A DNA stretch of 64,000 bases from CABZJG01 sp902512685 (GCA_051201605.1 CP179201.1:2914001-2978000), one strand, 5' to 3'; positions 8,476-17,727 are shown, counted from the stretch's first letter. Notes: generated from the sequence alone by a model not told the origin. Numbers and translations are program-made.

Positions 8476-10134
8476 CTACAAAAACGCTGAACCACGGTTT
8501 TCTGCAAATCGGAATACGGCATAGACACAAATACCGGTACTTAAGAGCAGAATAGTAGACAGTGCCGCAGCAGTACCAAATTCACCATCCAATACCGCGA
8601 TATAGACCTGCACCGGCATGGTGATGGTGCTAGAGTCGTAAATTATAACTGTGGACGAAAGTTCATTTATTGCAGTGATGAAAGCCATTAATGCACCGAC
8701 AATAATACCTGGAATTATCAATGGTATGGTTATCATCCTGAACGCACCCAATGGCGAAGCGCCCAAATTAATCGCTGCTTCCTCAAGAGATGGCTGAATC
8801 TGACGCAGGCTCGACGATGTAGCCCTGACACCGTAAGGCAGTCTCCTGATGAAATAGACCATGACAAGAAGCACGGTTGCGGTGAATAAATCTGGCATTG
8901 CATTTCTGAACACGGTCACAAAACCAATGGCCATCACAACACCCGGTACAAGGTATGGAACCATCATAAGAAAATCTATTGATGCTGCCACTCTCGTTTC
9001 CCTTCGAACAATCACATAGCTGATAAAGGCTGATGCGATAGTGATAAGAAGTGCAGCCGTGATTGAGAGGCTGAAGCTATTGAAGATCGCTTCCGGAGCA
9101 TCCCGCCAAACACGTTGGTAACTTTCAAATCCAAATCCGCCGACAAATACGGGACCCTTGGTTTTCAAGATTGAAGTATAGATCACAACCATCGATGGAA
9201 GCATCGCTATTAAAACAAGCCCATGACAGAAGATATGAATACCCCAGTTTTTCCAACCTTCCAACTTCACAGGTACTGGCAGGTTTGTGAGAGAACTTGC
9301 ATACCGTTTCTTTGCGAGAATTCTGCGCTGTATAACCAGTGCGATCATAGAGATTGCCATCATCAAGATGGATACTGTGACTGCCATCGTGGGCGCACCG
9401 CCAAGTTCGGAACGGTAAGCACCTAGAGCAATGGTAGATAGAGTTCTAAAACCTCTTCCAAGAATGGCAGGTGTACCGAAGTCAGCGATTGACAGAACGA
9501 AGCAAATGATTGCGCCCGTACTGACAGCCGGGAAAACCAACGGCAAGGTAACCTTCCCGAAACGTTGCCAAGGATTACATCCCAAATTTTCAGCAGCATC
9601 TTCAAAGGACTTGTTGACGTTGTTCAAGGAAGTTTGCGTCATTAGGAAAATGAACGGGAAAAACTTCAGTGAAAACACTAGGATAATCCCAGGCGCATTG
9701 TAGATTGTTGGGGTATCTAGGCCGATTGCTTTGAATGCATTCGTAATAAAGCCATTCGACCCCAACATCATGATCCATGCGTAAGCCCCGATGAACGGTG
9801 GCGATACTAGCACAAGGATTGCCAAGGTTTGTATCCATGCGTTGCCACGAATTTTGAAACGGGTGGTGAAAAACGCCAAAGGAATACCGATAAGGCAAGC
9901 CCCAACAGTACCGAGGATTCCCACGAACAATGTGTTTTTCAGACCATTGACATAGTAGTTCCGCGTAAGAACCGTTTGGAAATTAGCCAATGTAAACGCG
10001 CCTGTGTCTGCATCCATGAAGCCCAATATCAAAATTTGCATAATGGGCAACAACAACAAGATACATAGCAAAGCTATAATGGCTATCGTTACGATGGTCC
10101 ACAAATCCAATTTCTTCTGCAACAGCTGTAGCAT
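8476..10134 (-). CDS. ABC transporter permease with two fused membrane domains (FbpB/AfuB type)
   Basis: This 552-residue inner-membrane protein has two complete binding-protein-dependent transport domains, about residues 1-280 and 300-550. Each carries the EAA loop that docks the ATPase: EDAAENLGCNPWQRFGKVTL and EEAAINLGASPLGAFRMIT. About twelve membrane segments are visible. The fused arrangement is typical of the ferric iron, sugar-phosphate (AfuABC) and 2-aminoethylphosphonate transporter family. It lies two bases after the ATPase gene in one operon with the binding protein. Neighbouring phosphatase and mutarotase genes favour an organophosphate or sugar-phosphate substrate over iron, as inference only. 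Confidence 0.9.
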   Translation of the reverse strand: MLQLLQKKLDLWTIVTIAIIALLCILLLLPIMQILILGFMDADTGAFTLANFQTVLTRNYYVNGLKNTLFVGILGTVGACLIGIPLAFFTTRFKIRGNAWIQTLAILVLVSPPFIGAYAWIMMLGSNGFITNAFKAIGLDTPTIYNAPGIILVFSLKFFPFIFLMTQTSLNNVNKSFEDAAENLGCNPWQRFGKVTLPLVFPAVSTGAIICFVLSIADFGTPAILGRGFRTLSTIALGAYRSELGGAPTMAVTVSILMMAISMIALVIQRRILAKKRYASSLTNLPVPVKLEGWKNWGIHIFCHGLVLIAMLPSMVVIYTSILKTKGPVFVGGFGFESYQRVWRDAPEAIFNSFSLSITAALLITIASAFISYVIVRRETRVAASIDFLMMVPYLVPGVVMAIGFVTVFRNAMPDLFTATVLLVMVYFIRRLPYGVRATSSSLRQIQPSLEEAAINLGASPLGAFRMITIPLIIPGIIVGALMAFITAINELSSTVIIYDSSTITMPVQVYIAVLDGEFGTAAALSTILLLSTGICVYAVFRFAENRGSAFL

Positions 10135-10136
10135 CT

Positions 10137-11228
10137 TTAAATACGCCCACCAACATGCTCATCGACAAAGAACAAGACTTTTTCCTTTTGGGTTCTGAAT
10201 ACTGCCTTATCTGAGGCCGCTAATGAGATGAGTTCTGCGTCAGGACGTCCAATAGCCTTGATTACTTCCCCATTTGTTGTCTGACCATAGACTTCGATCT
10301 CGCGTCCAACGTAGCTAACTTCCTGAATTACAACTGGCACGTCTAATTTTGTTTTATCGTCTTCAGTCTGTGCGCTTGATGGAAGGATGTTCAAATCTTC
10401 AGGTCGAACCGCGCCAACAAAAGAACCAGACTTTGGAGCGCGAACACTCGTAGAGATAACTTCACCAGTTGAACGAAGCGAAAATTTGGAGTCGTTAAGG
10501 TCGACTTGCATAAAGTTATTGGACCCCACAAAAGATGCAACAAAGCGGTTTGAAGGTCGAGTATATACCTCAAACGGGGGCTCCGCTTGTTGAATAACTC
10601 CGCCTTCCATAACGCAAACTACGTCAGACATTGCCAACGCTTCTTCTTGATCGTGTGTAACGTAAACGGTTGTCACACCTAGATCTTGCTGAATTCGCCG
10701 TAGTTCTGCGCGGAGTTCCACGCGTAACTTTGCATCTAGATTCGAAAGCGGCTCATCCATTAGTAAAACCTTCGGCTGAACGACTATAGCACGGGCGAGC
10801 CCAACCCGTTGTTGTTGTCCCCCTGAAAGCTCATGCGGCATTCGATCGGCAAGTTTGCCAAGCTGGACGACATCGATAACATCATCAACTCTTGTTTTTA
10901 TTTCTGCCGCACGTACTTTGCGCTGCTTCAACCCAAATGCTATATTGTCCCTTACATTCATATGCGGAAACACCGCATAGTCCTGAAACACCATCGCAAC
11001 ATCGCGCCGGTGAGCCGGTAGGTCGCCGATCGACTGCCCATCAACAAAGATATCACCTGCAGATTGGCTGTGAAAACCAGCAATTGCCCTCAAGAGAGTG
11101 GTTTTGCCACAACCAGATGGGCCCAAAAGGGTAAAAAACGTGCCACTAGGGACATCTATGTTAATGTCAGAAAGTGCAACGAAAGAACCGTAGAGCTTCT
11201 GCAGTCCCGCGACTTTTATAGAGGCCAT
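10137..11228 (-). CDS. ABC transporter ATP-binding protein (FbpC/PotA type)
   Basis: This 363-residue ATPase has Walker A LLGPSGCGKTTLLRAI, signature LSGGQQQRVGLARAI, Walker B VLLMDEPLSNLDAK and the switch histidine in TVYVTHDQEEALAMSD. A C-terminal TOBE-like regulatory domain follows (about residues 235-363). It powers the permease encoded two bases downstream. The length and C-terminal extension fit the ferric/spermidine/sugar-phosphate importer group. It is separated from the binding-protein gene by a strong hairpin at 11253-11294. Confidence 0.93.
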   Translation of the reverse strand: MASIKVAGLQKLYGSFVALSDINIDVPSGTFFTLLGPSGCGKTTLLRAIAGFHSQSAGDIFVDGQSIGDLPAHRRDVAMVFQDYAVFPHMNVRDNIAFGLKQRKVRAAEIKTRVDDVIDVVQLGKLADRMPHELSGGQQQRVGLARAIVVQPKVLLMDEPLSNLDAKLRVELRAELRRIQQDLGVTTVYVTHDQEEALAMSDVVCVMEGGVIQQAEPPFEVYTRPSNRFVASFVGSNNFMQVDLNDSKFSLRSTGEVISTSVRAPKSGSFVGAVRPEDLNILPSSAQTEDDKTKLDVPVVIQEVSYVGREIEVYGQTTNGEVIKAIGRPDAELISLAASDKAVFRTQKEKVLFFVDEHVGGRI

Positions 11229-11252
11229 ATTATTAAATCCAGTCTTTAGGAT

Positions 11253-11294
11253 GTGGGACCCATCCTTTTGCGACCAAAGGCCAGATGGGTCCCA
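11253..11294 (-). promoter_or_regulatory. Intercistronic hairpin after the binding-protein gene
   Basis: TGGGACCCAT (11253-11262) pairs perfectly with ATGGGTCCCA (11285-11294), with a nested CCTTT/AAAGG helix inside. It sits 10 bases after the solute-binding-protein stop and before the ATPase start. No T run follows on the minus strand, so it more likely protects the 3' end of a binding-protein mRNA than terminates transcription. Confidence 0.8.
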
Positions 11295-11303
11295 TAAGTT
11301 TAT

Positions 11304-12284
11304 TTATTGAACGTCCAACAGCATGTCTTCCCAAGCAGATACAATCCGCTTGCGGTTTTCCGCAGCCCAAGCATTATTATAATTCACTCTTACAATATCA
11401 CTCACTGGCAAAAGCGCTGGGTTTGACGCCACATCACCGCGAACCGGCCGACGACCTTGCTCGGCTACAACCGTTTGTGCGTCAGCGGACATCATGAAGT
11501 CAAGGAATGCCTTACCGTTGGCCTCATTTGGGCCTCCGGCAACAAGCGCCATCGCATCAGCATGGAAGGCTGTCCCATCTGAAGGATACACGATTTGAAC
11601 TGGCCCACCTCCCTGGATGAATCTAAGCACAGCGTCTTCCAAAGTAACACCGATTGCCAATTCACCATCATTTACGAAACGAGGTACGGCACCAGAACTG
11701 TCGGACAGGACAAAGTTTGCCAGCAATCCTTTGTAAATCTCCCAACCCTTTTCTTCACCATAGCGCTGAAGAACAGTCGCAAGTTGAATATACGAAGAAC
11801 CAGATCTATTTGCTTTTGCTGAAGAGATGTAATCATCATACTTTGGATCTGATAACTCCACCCAGCTTTGCGGAATAGGCAATCCGTCGAGTTTGCTCTC
11901 ATTTACAATGAATGCCATGACAACGGCAGAGAATGGGCTCGCCTTTTCGCTTTCGTTTACTCCCTCTAAAAGGGCGTCTGTACCTTTTGGATCGTAAGCC
12001 TCAAACAGAGTTGGGTTGAAATCAACAACAGACGAATCAACGCTCCAGAGCACGTCAGCCATCGGGCGTGCTGCCTCTGCAGTCAAACGGTTCAACAATT
12101 CGCCTGAACCAGCTTTGATGATTTCAACATCAATTCCGGTCTGCTGTTCAAACATTGGCACAAGTTCATCAATGAATACCTGTGGTACAGCTGTATAGAC
12201 TGTAACCTTTTCTTCTGCGAATGCCGGCGCAGTTGACAAAGCCATGCTTGCCATCACGCTTGCGATTAAAATTATCTTTTTCAT
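11304..12284 (-). CDS. Extracellular solute-binding protein (FbpA/AfuA type)
   Basis: This 326-residue periplasmic binding protein has a clear Sec signal peptide (MKKIILIASVMASMALSTAP, cleavage near AFA-EE). The mature protein starts with EEKVTVYTAVPQ, typical of family-1 iron/phosphonate/sugar-phosphate binding proteins. An AGSGELLNRLTAEAARPMADV segment forms the ligand-binding hinge region. The start is preceded by AGGAGG. A copy of the shared 17-bp operator lies immediately upstream of this ribosome site (12303-12319). It is the first gene of the ABC operon. The iron-binding tyrosine pair of true FbpA proteins was not clearly seen, consistent with a non-iron ligand, but no alignment was possible. 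Confidence 0.88.
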   Translation of the reverse strand: MKKIILIASVMASMALSTAPAFAEEKVTVYTAVPQVFIDELVPMFEQQTGIDVEIIKAGSGELLNRLTAEAARPMADVLWSVDSSVVDFNPTLFEAYDPKGTDALLEGVNESEKASPFSAVVMAFIVNESKLDGLPIPQSWVELSDPKYDDYISSAKANRSGSSYIQLATVLQRYGEEKGWEIYKGLLANFVLSDSSGAVPRFVNDGELAIGVTLEDAVLRFIQGGGPVQIVYPSDGTAFHADAMALVAGGPNEANGKAFLDFMMSADAQTVVAEQGRRPVRGDVASNPALLPVSDIVRVNYNNAWAAENRKRIVSAWEDMLLDVQ

Positions 12285-12302
12285 TTTTTCCTCCTGATTG
12301 TC

Positions 12303-12319
12303 TTATAAGTTATATCTTA
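12303..12319 (-). promoter_or_regulatory. 17-bp operator-like repeat, site A
   Basis: TTATAAGTTATATCTTA is identical to 13944-13960 and 28890-28906. It ends 19 bases upstream of the binding-protein start codon, just upstream of the AGGAGG ribosome site, a position suited to repression by a DNA-binding regulator such as the GntR protein encoded at 14722. Confidence 0.75.
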
Positions 12320-12641
12320 CGTCTTCTGGGCACCAAGTCAACCTCGAACCGGCTGGTGAAAAGCAAAAAGAACTCGCATTAAGATAATTTTTGAGGGCTG
12401 GAAATTTTGGACCCTCTCGTTCCGATGGCGATAATAAGCGTTGGCGACCTGCCTGAAGAATTTCAGCTGCCGCGCCAGTCGCTGCCGCAAGGTGCGTTGC
12501 ATAAACACCCTTTAGATATGGATGCGCGAGAATGGCCGACGATACAAGTTCGCTCGCTTTGGCATAACTGGTTTCGGGGTAGAGTGTGGCGAGGATATTG
12601 GTGCCCTTCCCCTCGTTGCCCGAATTATCTGTGATAATCAC
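12320..12641 (-). pseudogene. Remnant of a ribose-type (RbsB-like) sugar-binding protein
   Basis: The minus-strand frame contains IITDNSGNEGKGT, ETSYAKASELVSSAILAHP and LKGVYATHLAAATGAAAEI. These match the middle part of ribose-type periplasmic binding proteins (typically ...AKASDxxxAxLxAHPDLKGIFATN...). There is no signal peptide, and both the first third and the last third are missing. Just upstream (12641-12733) a 30-codon frame reads MALTHISMVENMLVGREIIA, which loosely recalls the VENIFLGRE segment of sugar ABC ATPases and may be part of the same decayed operon. The remnant lies between the ABC operon and the mannonate-dehydratase-like gene. Confidence 0.5.
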
Positions 12642-12830
12642 TAACCCGAGCGTTTATGTCCAGCAATACCAATGGCGATGATTTCCCGACCGACAAGCAT
12701 ATTCTCGACCATAGAAATATGGGTTAGGGCCATGGTCTTTGTGATGCAAAACCGCGCTATGAGCGGTTTAAACGTTAGCAGCATCTAAGGCGCGCACCGC
12801 AACAAGAGACCTGTCGCCAACGATCGCGTT

Positions 12831-13793
12831 CTATTCAGTTGCAACCGCAGTAAGCAGCCCCCGAAGATAACCGGCGGTGAAGATGTGGCCCTGAAATCCG
12901 TAGCCTTCGATCTCGACATGTTCGCCCGAAAGCTTCGGTGCGTGATCGGGGCGAATACATCCGGTGTAGCCAACCCTGTTCAGCTTTCGCAGTACGCTCA
13001 GCAGGTCTACGTCGCCGTCGTCCGGGAAAGTTTCCACGAAATCATCCTTAGATCCGCTGATATTACGGAAATGTACGAAGTGAATTCGATTACTCCATCG
13101 ATCGATCAGCCCTTCCAGATTGCAACCCAGCTCCGCGAAACAGCCGATGCAATATGTAATTCCATTGGCTTTGCTCGGATTGGCGGCAAGCAACCAGTCA
13201 TAGTCTTCGACGCTGGACATGATCCGCTGTAGTCCACCCATTGGTGATGTCGGCGGATCGTCGGGATGCATGGCTAGTTTAATACCTACCTCTTCCGCAA
13301 CAGGAATAACCTCATCTAGAAAGCGCTTCAGATTGGCGCGCATCTCATCCTTCGAAATAGGTAACACATCTGCGTCCACCAGAGTTTCATGATCAACATC
13401 GATTGCGCGGTATGAACTGGTGATCGCTCCACCACGCGTTTTGGTCTCAAAGCTGGTGCGAACAACCATTGCATCGTCAAAAACTTGCGGCATGAAGTTA
13501 TAGCAGATTACCTCGACACCATAAGACGCCAGCAAACGGATCGCATCGACCCAGTCGTCGGTCTGTTCCCGCCATCCATCCTCGCCCATAACAATCTTGC
13601 CGATCGGTGGGCCAGCTTCTACCACTGTCGCGCGAAGATCCGCAGCTTTCGCCCGTTCAACAAACGCTCCAAATTGATCAAAAATTGCGCCCCGATCTTC
13701 GACACTGTAATAAACGACATCCTCCGCACCTATCTGCCGCACAGCCTCAAGTCGCTCTTTCGTGGCTGGCTTCGCCACAATCGATAAACGCAT
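12831..13793 (-). CDS. Mannonate dehydratase (UxuA)-like TIM-barrel enzyme
   Basis: This 320-residue xylose-isomerase-like barrel has the UxuA-type metal and substrate motifs: KLAMHPDDPP, ANGITYCIGCFAE, IHFVHFRNISG, FPDDGDVDL and CIRPDHAPKL. Mannonate dehydratase converts D-mannonate to 2-keto-3-deoxygluconate in hexuronate catabolism. The family's usual length is 350-400 residues, so this is a slightly short member and may act on another sugar acid. The shared 17-bp operator lies upstream (13944-13960). No uxaC or kdgK partner is visible nearby. The fold and reaction type are likely; the exact substrate is not certain. Confidence 0.8.
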   Translation of the reverse strand: MRLSIVAKPATKERLEAVRQIGAEDVVYYSVEDRGAIFDQFGAFVERAKAADLRATVVEAGPPIGKIVMGEDGWREQTDDWVDAIRLLASYGVEVICYNFMPQVFDDAMVVRTSFETKTRGGAITSSYRAIDVDHETLVDADVLPISKDEMRANLKRFLDEVIPVAEEVGIKLAMHPDDPPTSPMGGLQRIMSSVEDYDWLLAANPSKANGITYCIGCFAELGCNLEGLIDRWSNRIHFVHFRNISGSKDDFVETFPDDGDVDLLSVLRKLNRVGYTGCIRPDHAPKLSGEHVEIEGYGFQGHIFTAGYLRGLLTAVATE

Positions 13794-13943
13794 CTCAGAA
13801 AATCTCCCCGCTGAAATATTGAAGGCAGGATTGCATATTCACTTGCTTCATTCTTCCTCTCCAAGCCCCAAGCGGCGCTCTTATTTGCACTCAAGAAACT
13901 CGGCCGATTTTGATGGAAATCGATCAAGCACTCTTATATTTTA

Positions 13944-13960
13944 TTATAAGTTATATCTTA
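13944..13960 (-). promoter_or_regulatory. 17-bp operator-like repeat, site B
   Basis: This is an exact copy of TTATAAGTTATATCTTA, about 150 bp upstream of the mannonate-dehydratase-like start and in the same orientation as sites A and C. The flanks are AT-rich and promoter-like. Confidence 0.72.
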
Positions 13961-14721
13961 TATGGTCAATAATTAAATAGTAATCTTTCCGCGAGCAGTA
14001 CGCCAATCAAACGTTTTTAGTTTCACTCAATTGTTGCAGTGCGTTGATATCCACCTGTGTATGCTAATCGCATATGGCGGTTAGGACATGTGATGGACAG
14101 CCGTGAAATTCGATCCGATTGAGTTTACAGGTTTCGATCAGGAAATCGATTATCTTCCACTTTTGTGCGCCGGCGTCAAACTCCGCACAGAGCGTTTGGA
14201 AAGGGGACATAGCCTTTGATCACATCGATAGACGGGCGGTTGCAGCAGGCAAAGACAGGTGCATAATTGAAGAAGGCCTCGACCTCCATAGGTTCGAAGT
14301 CCATGCCGTCCTAATTTATTCAAATCAGCTTACTTTACTGCGCCGTACGACCCCAGACAGACACTTATGATAGGCACCTACCATTTAGCACCCTCATTGA
14401 CCGTCTCACCGTCAATAATAGCCTCTGCCATGAGGCTGGGATTTTGATTCCGCTTACAATGCGAACGGTGCGTAAATCTTGCCAGACCCTCGTTTGTGAG
14501 TCCCGAACAGAAACCCTCTAAGAAACAACGAGCGCTCTGAAGCACTGGTATCGCACTATCCTGTAAGTCTGGGAACTAGACAACGGTTACATCCTTTCTC
14601 TAATCGTCGCGTGCCTTAAACAAGCGAACGATCCGCCTTTGTCGGAACAAAACTCTTTCCTGGCCTCAAAGTGTTACAGGATTTATCAAGTTGACATTTT
14701 TCAACTGACGGACAGTTTAGT
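13961..14721. other. Gene-poor, decayed region between uxuA-like and gntR genes
   Basis: No intact gene is seen. On the minus strand at 14064-14170 a short frame includes FLIETCKLNRIEFHG, which matches the LIETCKLN-x-x-x-P signature near the end of IS66-family transposases. A further minus-strand frame at 14190-14312 (starting GMDFEPMEVEAFFNYAP) was not recognised. A small hairpin AGTTGA-CATTTT-TCAACT lies at 14689-14706, just after the gntR stop. The stretch looks like old insertion-sequence debris. Confidence 0.45.
14064..14170 (-). pseudogene. IS66-type transposase C-terminal remnant
   Basis: The frame ending at 14064 encodes IIDFLIETCKLNRIEFHG, then a degenerate tail and a stop. IS66-family TnpC proteins carry LIETCKLNxVxP at the corresponding place, usually followed by YLxDVLxxL and a PW ending, which are lost here. 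It is a small scar with no terminal repeats seen. Confidence 0.45.
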
Positions 14722-15393
14722 CTACGAGCCTTCTAATTCGCGAATGTAGTTGCCAATGGCACTACAGCCATGAATTATGTCAGCTTGTGCTGCAGCGACA
14801 GCTCTCGAGCAGTCTTTAGCACCGAGCGCCTCGAAAAGATTTAGATGATCAGGAGCCCCGCGCGTGAGATGAATGCGCTCTGAATAGTACACACGCAATA
14901 TTGGTCCCATCTTTGCCCACAAGTTCGAGATTGAGGACATCAGCATTGGCATGTTGGCCCTTTCATAGATCATGAAATGAATTTTTCGATTGAGCGACTG
15001 AGCTTCCACTCGTTCTTGATCGGCTTCCGCGCTGACAAATTTTGCATGAAGCTTGGACAATTCCTCGACGTCCGATTGTGTGATATTTTCAGTTGCTTTC
15101 TCAACCGCCAATCCTTCCAGGACTAATCGCATAGATAATATCTGGCTGAAACGGCTGCTCGATAGAATCGGAACAGCAAAGGCTCTTAGTGAAGACATCT
15201 CAACAGAATCCTCCGCAACCAAGCGGATGAGAGCTTCTCGAACTGGCGACACGCTGGTTCCGGTCTGCTCTGCCAATTCGTTTAGCTTTAAGCGTTGACC
15301 TGGCTCATACGCACCTGAAATCAATTGTTCCATCAATTCATGGTAGATCGGCGCAGATAGCGTCTGAAAGTTCGAAGGACTCAGTTTTTTCAT
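14722..15393 (-). CDS. GntR-family regulator with FCD domain
   Basis: This 223-residue protein has an N-terminal winged helix (LNELAEQTGTSVSPVREALIRL) and an all-helical C-terminal FCD ligand domain. The start at 15393 (MKKLSPSNF) follows a GGGAGA ribosome site; a longer in-frame start at 15489 is unlikely. FCD-type GntR proteins usually repress sugar-acid or carboxylate genes and release DNA when they bind a pathway metabolite. It is the closest regulator to the TTATAAGTTATATCTTA sites, so it is the best candidate to bind them. A related TGTTATAACAAGTAAC sequence about 55 bp upstream of its own start may serve autoregulation. Confidence 0.88.
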   Translation of the reverse strand: MKKLSPSNFQTLSAPIYHELMEQLISGAYEPGQRLKLNELAEQTGTSVSPVREALIRLVAEDSVEMSSLRAFAVPILSSSRFSQILSMRLVLEGLAVEKATENITQSDVEELSKLHAKFVSAEADQERVEAQSLNRKIHFMIYERANMPMLMSSISNLWAKMGPILRVYYSERIHLTRGAPDHLNLFEALGAKDCSRAVAAAQADIIHGCSAIGNYIRELEGS

Positions 15394-15867
15394 GGTATAG
15401 TTAGTCTCCCTGCAAATTAACCTCGGTAACAAACAATCGCTATGTGTTATAACAAGTAACTTTGTTTTCAAAGGTTTTCTACCCCACAATTATAACCTGA
15501 GAATTGCAACACTAATACTCTTAGGTTCTGCGGTCGGCGTTGGTCTTGGGAGGAAGAATTTCTGGTTCACCCTTCTGCGCAAGGTAAATGACGAGAAGTG
15601 CACGCTATTCTGATTTGTGACTTTAAAGTAATATTAATCCGCTGGCATTCGCGATTGAAGTAATACCTTCAACAAGCTTGAGCAAGGTTATTAATGAAGC
15701 CCCAAATGGATTTACCCAATTCCGAGTCTGCTCCTGAATTAGAAGAAAAATTCTACAATAGAAAATTCCATAGGTTTATAGCTTTACTTAATTGATTTCC
15801 CTATTGTTAAATTTTACATTACAAACTATTATGATTAAATCATTATACATTAGGGAACAAATGCGAA
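15394..15867. other. Intergenic region between divergent gntR and aminotransferase genes
   Basis: No supported gene is seen. A 33-residue frame at 15694-15795 (MKPQMDLPNSESAPELEEKF...) has no recognised match and is probably fortuitous or a remnant. ATGATT-A-AATCAT is a perfect palindrome at 15831-15843, 25 bp before the aminotransferase start, in a very AT-rich stretch that probably contains its promoter and operator. Confidence 0.45.
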
Positions 15868-17166
15868 ATGAACACCCTTTCTTTTCACAAATCCAAAAAC
15901 TTCATCACCGAAGCTTCCAGCTACCTGGCGGGTGGAGTCAGTAGCAATTTTCGTCTTGGTATGTTGCCGGGGCCTTTAGCATTCGCAAGAGCAGAAGGAG
16001 CAATTCTCTATGACGTCGACGGGAACCGCCTGATCGATTATTACCTCGGCATGGGTCCGATGATCTTAGGCCATAATCCTGCAGCTGTTCGTGAAAAAGT
16101 CACAGCCAGCATGAATGATGGCATTTTGTTCGGTGGGCAAAGTCAACTTGAGGTCGATGCAGCTAAATTACTATGCCAGGTTGCCCCCGTTGCAGAGCGC
16201 GTACGTTTCTCAGGCTCTGGATCTGAAGCAGTCCAAGGCGTACTTCGTCTTGCCCGTGCTGCAACTGGCCGGACGAAGGTCATCAAGTTCGAAGGTCATT
16301 ACCACGGATGGTTTGACAATGTTCTTTGGTCGAACGCCCCGTCGCTGGAAGCAGCGGGTTCAAGGGAAGCTCCAAATGTGACCCCGCTCTCCAAAGGTCA
16401 GGAAGAAGTGGCCTCTTCTGGTCTTGTGATCCTTCCTTGGAATGATCTGGACCTACTCCAAACACGATTGGCTCAAGGCGATATTGCAGCTGTAATCATG
16501 GAGCCGGCAATGTGCAATTCTGGCGCAATTGCTCCACAAGATGGATATCTTGAGGGCGCGAAAGAAGCTTGCGAAAAATATGGAGCACTTTTGGTCTTCG
16601 ATGAGACAATTACTGGCTTCCGGCTCGCACCCGGAGGGGCTCAACAGTATTTCGGTGTAACTCCACATCTGGCAACATTCGCGAAAGCCATGGCAAACGG
16701 GTTTCAGGTGGCAGCAATAACCGGCCCCAAAAAACTCATGGAACTGTTTGCCACGGGTGGAGTATTGCACGGTGGCACCTATAATTCTCAAATACTTTCT
16801 ATGGCGGCAACCATAGCTACTTTGGAAAGTGTTTCGGTGCCCAGCTTCCATAACGATCTCAATAACAAAAGCACTAAATTGCAAGAAGGGATCGAGAAAG
16901 CGCTTTCCGATGCTGGTGTTCAGGCCTCAATCTCCGGATTCCCTGGCTTCATTCATGTTGGACTTGGACTGACTGAAAAACCACGGGAATATCGGGACCT
17001 GATTGCAATAGACAAAGGACGGTACAGAGCATTTTGCCACGCAATGCTGAAACGCGGCGTGCGTGCTCTAGAGCGTGGCGCCTGGTTCATATCTTCTACC
17101 CATACAGATGATATTTTGGACGAAACGATCGCCGCAGCCAGAGAAGCGGTAAAGGAAATCACCTGA
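15868..17166 (+). CDS. Class III aminotransferase (glutamate-1-semialdehyde aminomutase-like)
   Basis: This 432-residue PLP enzyme of fold type I has a PLP-contacting VFDETITGFR (Asp245) and the Schiff-base lysine at about 273 in TFAKAMANG. It also has the GSGSEAVQGVLRLARAATGR and FEGHYHGW segments shared by glutamate-1-semialdehyde aminomutases and related omega-aminotransferases. It lacks any neighbouring tetrapyrrole gene, so a catabolic aminotransferase or aminomutase is more likely than HemL. It is transcribed alone, followed by a strong terminator at 17180. The substrate is unknown. Confidence 0.87.
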   Translation: MNTLSFHKSKNFITEASSYLAGGVSSNFRLGMLPGPLAFARAEGAILYDVDGNRLIDYYLGMGPMILGHNPAAVREKVTASMNDGILFGGQSQLEVDAAKLLCQVAPVAERVRFSGSGSEAVQGVLRLARAATGRTKVIKFEGHYHGWFDNVLWSNAPSLEAAGSREAPNVTPLSKGQEEVASSGLVILPWNDLDLLQTRLAQGDIAAVIMEPAMCNSGAIAPQDGYLEGAKEACEKYGALLVFDETITGFRLAPGGAQQYFGVTPHLATFAKAMANGFQVAAITGPKKLMELFATGGVLHGGTYNSQILSMAATIATLESVSVPSFHNDLNNKSTKLQEGIEKALSDAGVQASISGFPGFIHVGLGLTEKPREYRDLIAIDKGRYRAFCHAMLKRGVRALERGAWFISSTHTDDILDETIAAAREAVKEIT

Positions 17167-17179
17167 TCTCCCTTAAACT

Positions 17180-17224
17180 TCCCGACGCAGTTGCATAAAT
17201 CGTCGCTGTGTCGGGAGATTTTTT
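17180..17224 (+). terminator. Rho-independent terminator after the aminotransferase gene
   Basis: TCCCGACGCAG (17180-17190) pairs with CTGTGTCGGGA (17205-17215), one G-T pair included, followed by GATTTTTT. It lies 14 bp after the stop codon. Confidence 0.85.
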
Positions 17225-17727
17225 AAAAATCAGGGAATGAATACGGATCAAAAAGCTCAATTGTATAAAGTGTAAATTCAAAATATGAAGGCTATGCTTC
17301 TAATTGGAAGAAAGCAATTAAAGCTACTGATCTGAAGCTCAAGCGTCTACGAACATCTCTGCAGAGCTATACAAAAATACTCCTTTTGTTGGGCATAGCG
17401 TCTGTCGCTGAAAACGCCTCGGGTACCGACTACGGCAGAGCACTACTTGGCGCCTTCAACGAACCGTATCAAACATCACCGTAAAGATCGAAAGCAACCC
17501 ACTCGACATGATTCGCGATCAGCAAATTTCGTCATTTCAGCGATCAGATGGTACGCAGAACGTCATGCAGATTATTCCGTAATGGGTTTCGGAATGTCAC
17601 GAAGCAGGCTTTGTAGAGAACCTGGCTCCGACGATCCTACAGTGCTAAGCCAACCAACCAGCGAGTTTTCTACAGTTGAAACCAGTGCACGTTTTCAGAA
17701 TTCAACTGCAGTAAAAAGTCGAACCAA
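17225..17727. other. Gap without a recognisable gene
   Basis: No intact gene is seen between the terminator and the stop of the FAH-family gene. A plus-strand frame near 17410-17480 reads ASGTDYGRALLGAFNEPYQ and then stops; it was not recognised and is probably a fragment. The sequence resembles decayed coding DNA rather than a regulatory region. Confidence 0.35.

Noticed and set aside
10137..12284. Assignment as a ferric iron transporter (fbpABC)
   Set aside because: Family membership alone does not give iron specificity; phosphatase and mutarotase neighbours and the lack of an iron-type operator argue for leaving the substrate open.
15694..15795. 34-codon frame upstream of the aminotransferase
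   Set aside because: Too short, unrecognised and without a clear ribosome site; kept only as a note in the intergenic entry.
15868..17166. Assignment as hemL
   Set aside because: Motifs are shared with catabolic class III aminotransferases, and no tetrapyrrole context is present.
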